From NCBI RefSeq assembly GCF_018448925.1, contig NZ_RCWE01000034.1:1-47505 (forward strand): DNA of 47,505 nucleotides. The letters run 5' to 3'. A program made the translations under genes and the position numbers. Position 1 is the first letter of the stretch. The number at the start of each line of letters is the position of its first letter. The notes below the pieces were generated by a model. It was not told where the DNA came from and ran no database searches. It saw only the letters and a program-made list of their open reading frames with translations. Source of the stretch: Photorhabdus akhurstii (lineage in GTDB: Bacteria > Pseudomonadota > Gammaproteobacteria > Enterobacterales > Enterobacteriaceae). Shown piece by piece: positions 38,810 through 47,505 of the stretch.

Positions 38810-38838
38810 AAATATGCACGTTCATCACGTGCACATTT
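38810..38838 (-). terminator. Palindromic terminator after yiiM (right boundary of island)
   Basis: AAATATGCACGT and ACGTGCACATTT pair around TCATC with a single mismatch. Relative to the trpS copy at 34113-34141 one stem base and three loop bases differ. It starts two bases past the yiiM stop. Confidence 0.7.
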
Positions 38839-38840
38839 TA

Positions 38841-39512
38841 TTATTTTCCGAATAACCTACGGTTAAAATCCTCAATCTTTCCAAACATCACCCGCTTTTG
38901 CATAGTCAGGCTCCAACTAGCAGATAAGCCAGCGGCACTCATCAGCCGACGATATTGCTCTTCGTCAAATGGCATATTAAAAGCAATAGCTATCGCTTCC
39001 TTAATTAAAACATCACTATTACGGGAAACAAGAACAAGAGGCTCATCTGGGCTGACATTTCCCGCGGAAATAATTCTATAAAGCCAGCCACAACGGCCAC
39101 TCTCCTGCATAATGGCAGAAAAATTGCTGATACCAGAATGACAGTTAAGTTTGTAACAAGGCGAACGAGGCTGAGTTACCTGAATCATTGCCCCACCCCA
39201 ACTGAAAATGTCACCAATACAAACATTTTCTTCAGTCAACCCCGTTGTGGAAATATTTTCACCAAACGCTGGAGCAATAAAAAAATCTTCTTGATCAGGA
39301 AATTGATGTTTCCAGAAATCATAGTGTTCACGAGGATAATGACAAAGTGCACGATCAGGTCCACCGTGGAAACGGGTTTCAGCCTGCTCATCACCTTCCA
39401 ATCCTAGAGAAGTCAGACTCAGACTACCATCAACCATTCGTTTATTAATTGCGCTAGCAGAAAGTTTTCCTGATATTTCAATTTTACCTGTATATACCTG
39501 CGGACAATACAT
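38841..39512 (-). CDS. yiiM: MOSC-domain protein YiiM
   Basis: A molybdenum-cofactor protein that detoxifies N-hydroxylated bases such as 6-hydroxylaminopurine. 223 residues (E. coli 224). MOSC core GLEGDEQAETRFHGGPDRALCHYP, Moco-binding cysteine in QPRSPCYKLNCH, and tail KIEDFNRRLFGK. It lies beside sodA as in enterics, where kdgT intervenes in E. coli. Confidence 0.94.
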   Translation of the reverse strand: MYCPQVYTGKIEISGKLSASAINKRMVDGSLSLTSLGLEGDEQAETRFHGGPDRALCHYPREHYDFWKHQFPDQEDFFIAPAFGENISTTGLTEENVCIGDIFSWGGAMIQVTQPRSPCYKLNCHSGISNFSAIMQESGRCGWLYRIISAGNVSPDEPLVLVSRNSDVLIKEAIAIAFNMPFDEEQYRRLMSAAGLSASWSLTMQKRVMFGKIEDFNRRLFGK

Positions 39513-39573
39513 AATGCACTTTCCTTATTGAAATCAGTCTGACATCACCATCATAAACCAACATTCAACCAAT

Positions 39574-39603
39574 AAAAATGCCGGCAGTCATATCAGCCGG
39601 CAT
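39574..39603 (-). terminator. Terminator of sodA
   Basis: ATGCCGGC and GCCGGCAT form an 8-bp stem; on the minus strand TTTTTA follows. It lies 28 bases past the sodA stop. Confidence 0.8.
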
Positions 39604-39630
39604 AGCAGAAAAGAGAAATTATTCAGCTAG

Positions 39631-40257
39631 TTATTTCACTTTTTCCTGATAACGTGTTGCTGCTTCATCCCAGTTAACAACGTTCCAGAACGCTTTAATA
39701 TAGTCAGGACGACGGTTTTGGTACTGTAAGTAATAAGCATGTTCCCAAACATCCAGACCAATAATCGGATAACCAGATGCACCAGAAATAGCTTCGCCCA
39801 TTAATGGGCTATCCTGGTTAGCAGTCGATACAACCGCCAGCTTGCCATCATCTTTCAGTACTAGCCAAGCCCAGCCAGAACCAAAACGGGTAGCCGCTGC
39901 CTGCTCAAATTTCTCTTTAAAAGAATCTATGCTACCGAAATCACGTTCAATAGCTTCTTTCAATGGGCCTTGCAGAGTTGTACCTAATTTCAGACCTTTC
40001 CAAAACAAGCTATGGTTAGCGTGTCCACCAGCATTGTTACGTACAAAAGTACGCTTATCAGCAGGTATCTTATCTAATTGCTGAATCAGATCATCAATAT
40101 CCAGTCCCGCTAGCTCAGGGAAAGCTTCCAAGGCACTATTGGTATTATTGACGTAAGTCTGATGATGCTTGGTATGGTGAATTTCCATCGTCTGCTTATC
40201 AAAATGAGGTTCCAGAGCTTCATAAGAATAAGGAAGAGAAGGTAATGAATAGCTCAT
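39631..40257 (-). CDS. sodA: Manganese superoxide dismutase
   Basis: Dismutes superoxide in the cytoplasm. 208 residues (E. coli 206). Metal ligands: His in [10 protein letters not shown], His in [10 protein letters not shown], Asp and His in LDVWEHAYY. Mn-type GSGWAWLVL is present. ATG 40257 follows GGAG and gives the family start [10 protein letters not shown]; an in-frame ATG at 40299 is less likely. Divergent from acs. Confidence 0.96.
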   Translation of the reverse strand: MSYSLPSLPYSYEALEPHFDKQTMEIHHTKHHQTYVNNTNSALEAFPELAGLDIDDLIQQLDKIPADKRTFVRNNAGGHANHSLFWKGLKLGTTLQGPLKEAIERDFGSIDSFKEKFEQAAATRFGSGWAWLVLKDDGKLAVVSTANQDSPLMGEAISGASGYPIIGLDVWEHAYYLQYQNRRPDYIKAFWNVVNWDEAATRYQEKVK

Positions 40258-40630
40258 ATCATGTACTCCAGTCATATAAGAATGGTTCAAAGTCCACACC
40301 TTGTGAACAACGTGATCATTATAGTTAATTAAATATTATTGGAAATGTTTATCAATACCATATTCTCATTATGGTTTTATAATATGACTGTGTTTCAGCA
40401 ACTTATCAGTTAATTTATCTATATTTAACATTATTATTGGATTAGGATTTTGAATTACTATTTTTGGTTAGCAATTAAACCTAAAGAAACCCGCTACACT
40501 AAATGACAATTACGTGAAAAATATTCTTTTTATTGCGTGATCTTCCGCGCAAAAAAAAAACAAAAATTCTCTTTACACTTTAGTTAACTTTGATTTGACA
40601 TAATATTAACATTCGTAAGGAGAATATTAT
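40258..40630. other. Divergent promoter region sodA/acs
   Basis: No gene in 373 AT-rich bases. On the minus strand TATAAT near 40322-40317 is a good -10 candidate for sodA. On the plus strand TTTACA and CATAAT near 40572-40606 precede acs, but their spacing is not ideal. An A-run of 10 lies near 40551-40560. Confidence 0.4.
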
Positions 40631-42586
40631 ATGACCAAAATAATGAAGCACCCTATTCCTGCCTCCATCGCAGAACATGCCCTGATGAATAAACAACAAT
40701 ATCAACAAGATTATCAATTATCGTTGCAAGATCCCGAAAGGTTCTGGGGTGAGAAAGGCAAAATTATTGACTGGATTAAGCCTTACACCAAGGTAAAAAA
40801 TACCTCTTTTGATCCTGGACATATCAATATCCGCTGGTTTGAAGATGGGACACTAAACTTAAGCGCAAATTGTCTCGATCGTCATCTAAAAGAACGTGGC
40901 GATCAAACCGCTATTATCTGGGAAGGTGATGATCCAACAGAATCCAAAGCAATAACCTATCGTGAACTACACCATGATGTATGTCAGTTTGCCAATGTAT
41001 TAAAAAATCTGGGTATTAAAAAAGGCGATGTTGTTGCTATTTACATGCCGATGGTGCCAGAAGCAGCGGTTGCCATGTTGGCATGTGCCCGCATTGGTGC
41101 TATTCACTCTGTTATTTTCGCGGGTTTTTCTCCTGATGCCGTATCCGGGCGCATCATCGATTCAAACACAAAATTGGTCATTACCGCCGATGAAGGATTG
41201 AGAGCCGGACGCACCATTCCCCTAAAAAAGAATGTTGATGATGCATTAAATAATGCAGCCGTTGTCAGTGTATCCAATGTGATCGTTTTTAAACGTACTG
41301 GAAATATTAGTCACTGGCAATCTGGCCGTGACCTTTGGTGGCATGAATTGGTAGCAGACGCTAGTGCTGATTGCCCAGTCGAAGAGATGAATGCAGAAGA
41401 CCCGCTATTTATTCTCTATACCTCAGGCTCTACCGGTAAACCTAAAGGTGTATTGCACACCACTGGAGGTTACCTTGTATATGCATCTCTGACATTTAAA
41501 TATGTATTCGACTATCAGCCGGGGGAAGTCTATTGGTGCACAGCAGATGTGGGATGGGTTACCGGGCATAGCTACCTGCTCTACGGCCCCCTTTCCTGCG
41601 GTGCTATCACTCTAATGTTTGAAGGCGTACCAAACTATCCTGCGGTTAACCGTCTGAGTCAGGTTATTGATAAACATCAGGTCAATATCCTGTACACAGC
41701 GCCTACAGCGATTCGAGCCCTGATGGCTGAAGGCGACAAAGCTATTGAAGAAACAAAACGTACTTCTCTGCGTATTATGGGATCAGTTGGCGAACCGATT
41801 AATCCGGAAGCTTGGGAATGGTATTACCAGAAAATTGGTAACAGCAATTGCCCGATTGTCGATACCTGGTGGCAAACAGAAACTGGTGGCTTCATGATCA
41901 CACCACTGCCGGGCGCAACCGAACTAAAAGCAGGTTCCGCAACGCTACCTTTCTTCGGTGTTCAGCCCGCGTTGGTTGATAATCTTGGTGAGCTACTAGA
42001 AGGTGTTTGTGAAGGAAACCTGGTTATTACTGATTCCTGGCCAGGACAAGCACGCTCACTATTTGGTGATCATGATCGCTTCGAACAAACCTATTTTTCC
42101 ACCTTTAAGGGGATGTATTTCAGTGGCGATGGAGCACGCCGTGATGAAGATGGCTACTATTGGATAACTGGCCGTGTTGATGACGTGTTGAATATTTCCG
42201 GCCACCGTTTAGGTACTGCTGAAATTGAATCTGCTTTGGTCTCTCATCCTAAAATTGCAGAAGCTGCTGTCGTAGGTACCCCGCATAACATTAAAGGGCA
42301 AGCAATTTACGCTTATGTCACCTTAAATCACGGTGAAGAACCCTCTCCAGAACTCTATACAGAAGTCCGTAATTGGGTACGTAAAGAAATCGGCCCGATT
42401 GCTACACCAGATATCCTACACTGGACAGACTCCTTACCAAAAACCCGCTCAGGAAAAATTATGCGCCGTATTCTGCGCAAAATAGCCTCCGGCGATACCA
42501 GCAATCTAGGAGACATTTCAACACTAGCAGATCCAGGCGTAGTAGAAAAATTGTTGGAAGAAAAACAAACAATGAGAATTTCGTAA
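40631..42586 (+). CDS. acs: Acetyl-CoA synthetase
   Basis: Activates acetate to acetyl-CoA through acetyl-AMP, the high-affinity acetate scavenging route. 651 residues (E. coli 652). AMP-binding P-loop [11 protein letters not shown] near 262-272, [10 protein letters not shown] near 413, and the C-terminal domain with the regulatory lysine in [14 protein letters not shown] near 608. AAGGAG precedes the ATG. First gene of acs-yjcH-actP. Confidence 0.97.
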   Translation: MTKIMKHPIPASIAEHALMNKQQYQQDYQLSLQDPERFWGEKGKIIDWIKPYTKVKNTSFDPGHINIRWFEDGTLNLSANCLDRHLKERGDQTAIIWEGDDPTESKAITYRELHHDVCQFANVLKNLGIKKGDVVAIYMPMVPEAAVAMLACARIGAIHSVIFAGFSPDAVSGRIIDSNTKLVITADEGLRAGRTIPLKKNVDDALNNAAVVSVSNVIVFKRTGNISHWQSGRDLWWHELVADASADCPVEEMNAEDPLFILYTSGSTGKPKGVLHTTGGYLVYASLTFKYVFDYQPGEVYWCTADVGWVTGHSYLLYGPLSCGAITLMFEGVPNYPAVNRLSQVIDKHQVNILYTAPTAIRALMAEGDKAIEETKRTSLRIMGSVGEPINPEAWEWYYQKIGNSNCPIVDTWWQTETGGFMITPLPGATELKAGSATLPFFGVQPALVDNLGELLEGVCEGNLVITDSWPGQARSLFGDHDRFEQTYFSTFKGMYFSGDGARRDEDGYYWITGRVDDVLNISGHRLGTAEIESALVSHPKIAEAAVVGTPHNIKGQAIYAYVTLNHGEEPSPELYTEVRNWVRKEIGPIATPDILHWTDSLPKTRSGKIMRRILRKIASGDTSNLGDISTLADPGVVEKLLEEKQTMRIS

Positions 42587-42594
42587 CAGATCAT

Positions 42595-42610
42595 GCCGCC
42601 GTAAGGCGGC
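42595..42610 (+). repeat. Hairpin in the acs-yjcH gap
   Basis: GCCGCC and GGCGGC pair around GTAA, with no T-run behind. It may stabilise the acs 3' end or weaken downstream expression. Confidence 0.5.
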
Positions 42611-42649
42611 TGTAATCAAAATATAATAAATATAAGAGGATATATTCCG

Positions 42650-42961
42650 ATGAATGACGATATTTACCAAGGGATCGAAAATAACCCTCGTTTTAAAGAA
42701 TTGGTTGAAAAGCGAGGACGTTTTGCATGGTTGCTATCAATAATCACATTAATTCTGTATGTCGGTTTTATTTTTCTCATTGCATTTTCACCCGAATGGC
42801 TAGGTACTCCCCTTTATAATGATTCCAGTATTACCCGTGGAATACCGGTTGGTATTGGTTTAATTATTATTTCATTCATCTTAACCGGCTTATATGTCAT
42901 CAGAGCCAATAGCGAGTTTGATCACCTTACCTCACAAATTCTCAGTGAGGTAAAGAAATGA
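42650..42961 (+). CDS. yjcH: DUF485 membrane protein YjcH
   Basis: 103 residues with two membrane segments (about 27-48 and 64-86), the partner of ActP in acetate uptake operons. N-terminal [19 protein letters not shown] is typical of DUF485. Its stop overlaps the actP start in an ATGA junction. Confidence 0.93.
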   Translation: MNDDIYQGIENNPRFKELVEKRGRFAWLLSIITLILYVGFIFLIAFSPEWLGTPLYNDSSITRGIPVGIGLIIISFILTGLYVIRANSEFDHLTSQILSEVKK

Positions 42962-44607
42962 AAAAGTTCCTGCTATTAGCAATAATGCTATTTCCTCATC
43001 TCACCTGGGCTAATGCAATCTCTGAAACCGGAGAAAGGCAACCTGTCAACGTTCAAGCTATTATCATGTTTGTCCTGTTTGTTGGTTTTACACTCTATAT
43101 CACTTACTGGGCCTCAAAAAAAACACGCTCCCGTAGTGATTACTACACGGCGGGTGGACGTATTACAGGTTTTCAAAATGGAATGGCAATTGCGGGAGAT
43201 TTTATGTCCGCAGCATCATTCCTTGGTATTTCCGCTTTAGTCTATACCTCTGGTTATGATGGACTAATTTACTCTATCGGCTTCCTGATTGGCTGGCCTA
43301 TTATCCTATTTCTGATTGCCGAAAGATTAAGAAACCTTGGACGCTATACTTTTGCCGATGTCGCTTCTTACCGGTTACAGCAACGTCCAATCCGTACGTT
43401 ATCTGCAATTGGTTCGCTGTTTGTTGTCGCTCTTTATCTTATCGCTCAAATGGTTGGGGCAGGTAAACTTATCGAATTGCTTTTTGGACTCAATTACCAT
43501 GTAGCGGTCGTATTGGTTGGCATCCTGATGGTACTTTATGTTCTATTTGGCGGTATGCTAGCAACGACTTGGGTACAAATTATCAAAGCTATCCTATTAC
43601 TAGCTGGCGCCACCTTTATGGCGCTTATGGTCATGAAAACAGTAAACTTCAATTTCAATACGTTATTCAAAGAAGCTGTTGCTGTTCACTCAAAAGGTGA
43701 AGCTATCATGAGTCCAGGAGGGTTGGTATCTGACCCAATATCCGCACTTTCTCTCGGTCTGGCATTGATGTTTGGTACTGCTGGTTTACCTCATATTATT
43801 ATGCGTTTCTTTACTGTAAGTGATGCGAAAGAAGCACGAAAAAGTGTTTTCTATGCTACTGGCTTTATTGGCTATTTTTACATTCTGACTTTTATTATCG
43901 GCTTCGGTGCTATTTTACTGGTTAGTCCAAACCCTTCCTTTAAAGATGCTACCGGCGCGCTCATTGGTGGGACTAACATGGCAGCCGTTCACCTCGCTAA
44001 TGCAGTTGGAGGCAACTTGTTCCTGGGGTTCATCTCTGCTGTCGCCTTTGCCACAATTCTAGCCGTTGTTGCGGGGCTAACGCTGGCTGGCGCATCAGCG
44101 GTATCACATGACCTATATGCAAACGCCATTAAACGCGGTAAAACCAATGAACGAGATGAACTGAGAGTATCAAAAATAACAGTTGTGATACTTGGGTTTA
44201 TCGCAATCGGATTAGGTATTTTATTTGAAAACCAGAATATAGCCTTCATGGTTGGATTGGCATTTTCTATTGCTGCAAGCTGTAACTTCCCAATTATTCT
44301 TTTATCTATGTACTGGCGTAAACTCACTACCCGTGGTGCCTTAGCTGGGGGTTGGCTAGGATTAATTACAGCGGTGGTTTTGATGATTCTCGGTCCAACA
44401 ATCTGGGTCAGCATTCTCGGTCACGAGAGACCAATCTATCCTTATGAATATCCAGCATTATTTTCAATGATTATCGCTTTTATTGGCTCATGGCTATTTT
44501 CTATCACCGATAATTCACAACAAGGTATGCAGGAAAGAGAACAATTTAGAATCCAGTTTATTCGATCACAAACAGGACTCGGTATCGCACAAGGAAAAAC
44601 ACATTAG
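42958..44607 (+). CDS. actP: Acetate/glycolate:cation symporter ActP
   Basis: A sodium:solute symporter (SSS family) that takes up acetate and glycolate. 549 residues: an N-terminal signal-like segment followed by about 13 membrane helices. Family signatures include [20 protein letters not shown] and [18 protein letters not shown]. Coupled to yjcH and followed by a terminator. Confidence 0.96.
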   Translation: MKKFLLLAIMLFPHLTWANAISETGERQPVNVQAIIMFVLFVGFTLYITYWASKKTRSRSDYYTAGGRITGFQNGMAIAGDFMSAASFLGISALVYTSGYDGLIYSIGFLIGWPIILFLIAERLRNLGRYTFADVASYRLQQRPIRTLSAIGSLFVVALYLIAQMVGAGKLIELLFGLNYHVAVVLVGILMVLYVLFGGMLATTWVQIIKAILLLAGATFMALMVMKTVNFNFNTLFKEAVAVHSKGEAIMSPGGLVSDPISALSLGLALMFGTAGLPHIIMRFFTVSDAKEARKSVFYATGFIGYFYILTFIIGFGAILLVSPNPSFKDATGALIGGTNMAAVHLANAVGGNLFLGFISAVAFATILAVVAGLTLAGASAVSHDLYANAIKRGKTNERDELRVSKITVVILGFIAIGLGILFENQNIAFMVGLAFSIAASCNFPIILLSMYWRKLTTRGALAGGWLGLITAVVLMILGPTIWVSILGHERPIYPYEYPALFSMIIAFIGSWLFSITDNSQQGMQEREQFRIQFIRSQTGLGIAQGKTH

Positions 44608-44624
44608 TTACGTTTTTATGTCCA

Positions 44625-44650
44625 ACCTCTCCTTCGGGAGAGGTATTTTC
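44625..44650 (+). terminator. Terminator after actP
   Basis: ACCTCTCC and GGAGAGGT pair around the stable TTCG loop, followed by ATTTTC. Confidence 0.8.
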
Positions 44651-44760
44651 ATTAGAAGTCACCTGAATTCAGAGCTATTTCACAAGTTAACCTCTTGTTT
44701 TAATCACAGGTTAATGATTAACTCTTTTATTTCAACTTATTAATTAAACTATTAATCTGT

Positions 44761-46344
44761 ATGCGAAATAAATCTCCGATTATTATTATTTTGATTCTCT
44801 CTTTACTACCGATAATTTTCACTAGCGATTTAGCCGGTGAGTATAAGTTAAAAATAATATTACTGAGTTTCTTGCTAGCAAGTGTTAACGCATTCTTTTA
44901 TTGTTATAAATATCTTAAACCATTGGTTTTACTTATTTCTCTATTGTGGTCGCTTAATATATCCACATCTTTTTTCTTCTTTAATGAACACCAGATAAGC
45001 TTTTCTTCAACTATTGCCAATACTTTTATTAATACAAATAGCAACGAAGCTGTAGGTATGTTGTCCTACAATAAATACTATGTGCTTTTCTTTATTTTCA
45101 TGTTGTTAATATATTTTTTGTCTATTAGATGGCTATCCAAAAATATAGACAAAAAATTACTCAAATCCAGTTTATGGGCTTTTATTTTTGTCTGCCTATT
45201 AGTGCCTGTTGACTACTATATCTCAGGAAAGAAATATTCAGATGATATTATTCTATCAGAACACTTTCTAATGGGAACACCATTCTATAACTCATCAGCA
45301 ATGGTAAAAGCAATATATGAAAATCAACAAATTAAAAATATTTCTTCTGTTAATGTGAATTTTAATTACATAAAAGAAGATAAAGATATTGATATTTACA
45401 TATTGCTGATAGGAGAATCAGTAAGAAGAGATCATATGTCTCTGTACGGTTATAACAAAACCACAACACCGACATTAGACACAATGCAGAGAAATATGTT
45501 GATATTCAATCAAGCTATTTCCCCAGCTCCAGTTACTATATTATCCTTACCTATTTCGCTTTCTAATATTACTCTATATCAGCTCAGAAATAAGGTTCAT
45601 TATGCCGACAATATTATATCTTTAGCTAAAGATGCAGGTTTTAGGACAACTTGGATAAGTAATCAAGGAAGATCAGGTAAAAGCAATAGCCTGATTACAG
45701 TTATTGCTAATATGGCTGAAAGCCAAAAATGGAATGAATATATTGGATACGATGAAGAGTTACTACCCTATCTAGATGATGCACTAAAACAGAAAGGTAA
45801 AAAATTTATTATTATGCATATCTACGGCAGTCATGAGCCATCCTGTAACCGATTTCCCGAAAATAAACTGATATCTTTCTCATCGAACGAAGATGATAAT
45901 TGCTATGACAGCTCAATAATTTATACTGATCATCTAATAGAGAAAATCATTAATAAAATCAAAGATTATAAAGCATCTATTCTCTATTTTTCAGATCATG
46001 GATTACAACGCTTAGATAAAAACGGTGACATTCGTTATCACCACGGAGTTAGTCATCCTCGAAAAGAGGCTTATAATATCCCCTTATTTATTTGGTATAA
46101 CGATAATGTTGATCCAAAATATCGTCATACTGGTGTAATAAATACCCCTTTCTCAACTTCAGATAATTATTACCTTATCAGTGATTGGCTAGGTATTTAT
46201 CATAAATTTCCAGAATACTGCCGTTCACCATTAAGCAATTGTTTCAAATCACAGAAAGAGCTAATGGTGATCGATGGTAATAAAAACCTGATGAAATATA
46301 GCGAACTTTCTGATGAGAAAGATATTAAAGCTTTAGGTAAATGA
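44761..46344 (+). CDS. Phosphoethanolamine transferase-like membrane sulfatase
   Basis: 527 residues. Five membrane helices fill the first 170 residues. A periplasmic sulfatase-fold domain follows with LLIGESVRRDHMSLYGYNKT (candidate nucleophile Ser in GES), FIIMHIYGSHEPSC and LYFSDHGLQR (metal-site Asp-His). Such enzymes add phosphoethanolamine to lipid A or core sugars. The GESxxR..MSLYGY form resembles CptA more than EptA, which has GET. The gene is much more AT-rich than acs or actP and has no clear ribosome binding site before ATG 44761, signs of transfer. The acceptor cannot be told from sequence. Confidence 0.8.
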   Translation: MRNKSPIIIILILSLLPIIFTSDLAGEYKLKIILLSFLLASVNAFFYCYKYLKPLVLLISLLWSLNISTSFFFFNEHQISFSSTIANTFINTNSNEAVGMLSYNKYYVLFFIFMLLIYFLSIRWLSKNIDKKLLKSSLWAFIFVCLLVPVDYYISGKKYSDDIILSEHFLMGTPFYNSSAMVKAIYENQQIKNISSVNVNFNYIKEDKDIDIYILLIGESVRRDHMSLYGYNKTTTPTLDTMQRNMLIFNQAISPAPVTILSLPISLSNITLYQLRNKVHYADNIISLAKDAGFRTTWISNQGRSGKSNSLITVIANMAESQKWNEYIGYDEELLPYLDDALKQKGKKFIIMHIYGSHEPSCNRFPENKLISFSSNEDDNCYDSSIIYTDHLIEKIINKIKDYKASILYFSDHGLQRLDKNGDIRYHHGVSHPRKEAYNIPLFIWYNDNVDPKYRHTGVINTPFSTSDNYYLISDWLGIYHKFPEYCRSPLSNCFKSQKELMVIDGNKNLMKYSELSDEKDIKALGK

Positions 46345-46502
46345 TTTGGATTCCAATATCCAAGTATCATATACAATACATGGCTGACTTGAATGAAAAT
46401 AGGTTTACGTTTTCTTATGTCCATAAATAATGTATTTATGGTTGATATCATGGCTAAGTTAACCATAAGAATGCACATAGAAGTAGTAACCAAGCAACAA
46501 TA

Positions 46503-47065
46503 TATACCCGCTTAACTTGAAGATGCAGGATTCAAAACCTGGAAGTCGTCATTAATACGACACGACAGGTTCCCGGCAAGTTCCGGTAATATTTCCGTAA
46601 AAAAGCGATGTATTGCCTGCCTGAACAAGGTCGTCGAGGCGAAATAATGGTTATTTCTGACTTGTTCATTCATCACCTTCCATAGCCTTTCTATCGGGTT
46701 CAGATTCGGGCTGTATGGCGGTAAGTAATGAAGGTCGATATTCATCACATAAGCCCAGTTTTTCACCAGCTCACTCCGGTGGTAACCGGCTCCGTTTCGG
46801 GCTTCAGTTTGCGGTGATTAAGGTAATCGCTGATATGACGATTAACAGTCGTTTCATTAAGACGCAGGGCCTGAGCAACCATTACTGAACTCCAGCCCTC
46901 AGAGGCCAGCAGGACCGCTTTGATGCGATCGCACTCTCTCTTATCACGGCAGGTGTGATGGAGGTGTTCAAGTTCGGCTTTTTGTTCATCGGTAATGAAG
47001 ATTTTCATGACTGATACCATGACCTCATTTGGGGGAAAATCAAGCAGTTTCAATGAGCATGGGTA
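46503..47065 (-). mobile_element. Internally deleted IS630-family element
   Basis: The 563-bp element is bounded by imperfect 22-base inverted repeats (46503-46524 and 47044-47065), both starting TACCC and sharing TTGAA and TGC. They are flanked by TA on each side, the IS630/Tc1 target. The transposase inside has lost its middle. Full IS630 elements of this type are about 1.1 kb, so about half is missing. It lies between the transferase gene and the rRNA operon end. Confidence 0.8.
46512..47020 (-). pseudogene. IS630 transposase, deleted and frameshifted
   Basis: The N-terminal part (from about 47020) has the helix-turn-helix segment RIKAVLLASEGWSSVMVAQA and ends after KLKPE. Near 46790-46798 the sequence jumps to GYHRSELVKNW in another frame, followed by LPPYSPNLNPIERLWKVMNE with the last catalytic Glu. 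The stretch between, holding the first catalytic Asp and about 170 residues, is gone. It cannot be active, but might be moved by an intact copy elsewhere. Confidence 0.82.
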
Positions 47066-47100
47066 TATAAGCAAACAAAGTGAGATATGCCTTAATACGC

Positions 47101-47127
47101 AAAAACCCCCAGCTTACGCTGAGGGTT
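47101..47127 (-). terminator. rRNA operon terminator
   Basis: On the minus strand AACCCTCAGC and GCTGGGGGTT form a stem with GTAA loop followed by TTTTTGCG, 15 bases past the 5S gene. Confidence 0.85.
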
Positions 47128-47141
47128 TCCACTGTATTTAA

Positions 47142-47260
47142 AGCCTGGCAGTGTCCTACTCTCACATGGGGAGACCCCACACTACCATCGGCGCTACGGC
47201 GTTTCACTGCTGAGTTCGGCATGGGGTCAGGTGGGACCACCGCGCTATCGCCGCCAGGCA
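47142..47260 (-). rRNA. rrf: 5S ribosomal RNA
   Basis: The minus strand begins TGCCTGGCGGCGATAGCGCG at 47260 and ends with GACACTGCCAGGC, about 119 bases, matching the enteric 5S sequence. The ends pair, as in all 5S. It lies at the distal end of an rRNA operon read leftward. Confidence 0.97.
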
Positions 47261-47399
47261 TATTCGGTTTCCTTCCGGCCGTTGCGTCTCTGCTGACACC
47301 ACCACCCGAAGCAATCTCTGAACAAGCTGAAATCTGTCTCTCTTCTGTCTTCCGACTTCTGTTTGCTGTCTTCCGACACCAAAACCCCTTCGGCGTTGT
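47261..47399 (-). other. 23S-5S intergenic spacer
   Basis: 139 bases with no tRNA seen. It contains processing-stem sequence next to both rRNAs. Confidence 0.7.
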
Positions 47400-47505
47400 A
47401 AGGTTAAGCCGCTCGGTTCATTAGTACTGGTCAGCTCAACGCATCGCTGCGCTTACACACCCAGCCTATCCACGTCTTCGTCTTAAACGTTCCTTCCGTG
47501 ACTCT
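47400..47505 (-). rRNA. rrl: 23S ribosomal RNA, 3' end (partial)
   Basis: The minus strand ends ...GGCTTAACCTT at 47400, and the preceding ACCAGTACTAATGAACCG is the conserved 3' end of enteric 23S rRNA. The gene continues past the window edge. Confidence 0.96.

Noticed and set aside
1-47505. CRISPR arrays, tRNA genes and prophage structural genes
   Set aside because: I saw no regularly spaced repeats, no cloverleaf sequences with conserved T-arm, and no phage morphogenesis proteins.

Overview
The window looks like chromosome from a moderately AT-rich enteric gammaproteobacterium of the order Enterobacterales. An insect-associated member of the Morganellaceae such as Photorhabdus or Xenorhabdus is my best guess. 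This rests on gene order and protein resemblance only, since no database search was possible. The backbone blocks nudE/igaA-hslR-hslO-pckA, mrcA/hofMNO(P)Q-aroK-aroB-damX-dam-rpe-gph-trpS, yiiM/sodA, acs-yjcH-actP and a 23S-5S rRNA operon end are as in enteric bacteria. yrfG is missing between igaA and hslR, and envZ/ompR are not beside pckA.

Layout. 1-390: the last codons of an unrecognised plus-strand gene and three hairpins. 391-7397 (minus): a type I Wadjet (JetABCD) anti-plasmid operon. jetA and jetD are open, but jetB and jetC carry lesions, three of them at A-runs on the coding strand. 7757-11029 (minus): a lipoprotein pullulanase with MalT-box-like sites upstream. 11692-14281 (minus): a sensor kinase, a FixJ/NarL-type regulator and an exported HbpS/GlcG-family protein, apparently one module. 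14734-14869: the Fur/iron small RNA RyhB, beside the pirin gene yhhW. 15728-21049 (minus): pckA, hslO, hslR, igaA. 21402-24524: nudE and mrcA, convergent. 24644-27587: hof DNA-uptake genes, in which hofP and the front of hofQ seem to have merged. 27957-34105: aroK to trpS.

34110-38840 is an accessory island bounded by two nearly identical palindromes. It holds a bufferin-type copper-peptide operon (DUF2282 precursor, DUF692 oxidase, DUF2063 partner, DoxX membrane protein). Facing it are an ECF sigma factor and a zinc-finger anti-sigma factor that probably control it, and next to them lies a relE toxin pseudogene not previously covered by an obvious open frame. 38841-44607 returns to backbone (yiiM, sodA, acs, yjcH, actP). 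44761-46344 is a very AT-rich phosphoethanolamine-transferase-like gene. 46503-47065 is an internally deleted IS630-family element. The window ends in the 5S and 23S genes of an rRNA operon read leftward.

How the parts work together. Wadjet, when intact, cleaves plasmid DNA. RyhB with its Fur box, sodA and the HbpS-like protein touch iron and oxidative stress. The bufferin operon with its sigma/anti-sigma pair is a self-contained metal-response unit. acs-yjcH-actP handles acetate scavenging, and pckA is gluconeogenic. The most notable items are the decayed or slippage-prone Wadjet operon, the bufferin island with its boundaries and regulator pair, the kinase/regulator/HbpS module with a 15-bp hairpin over the ribosome binding site, and the hofP-hofQ merger.
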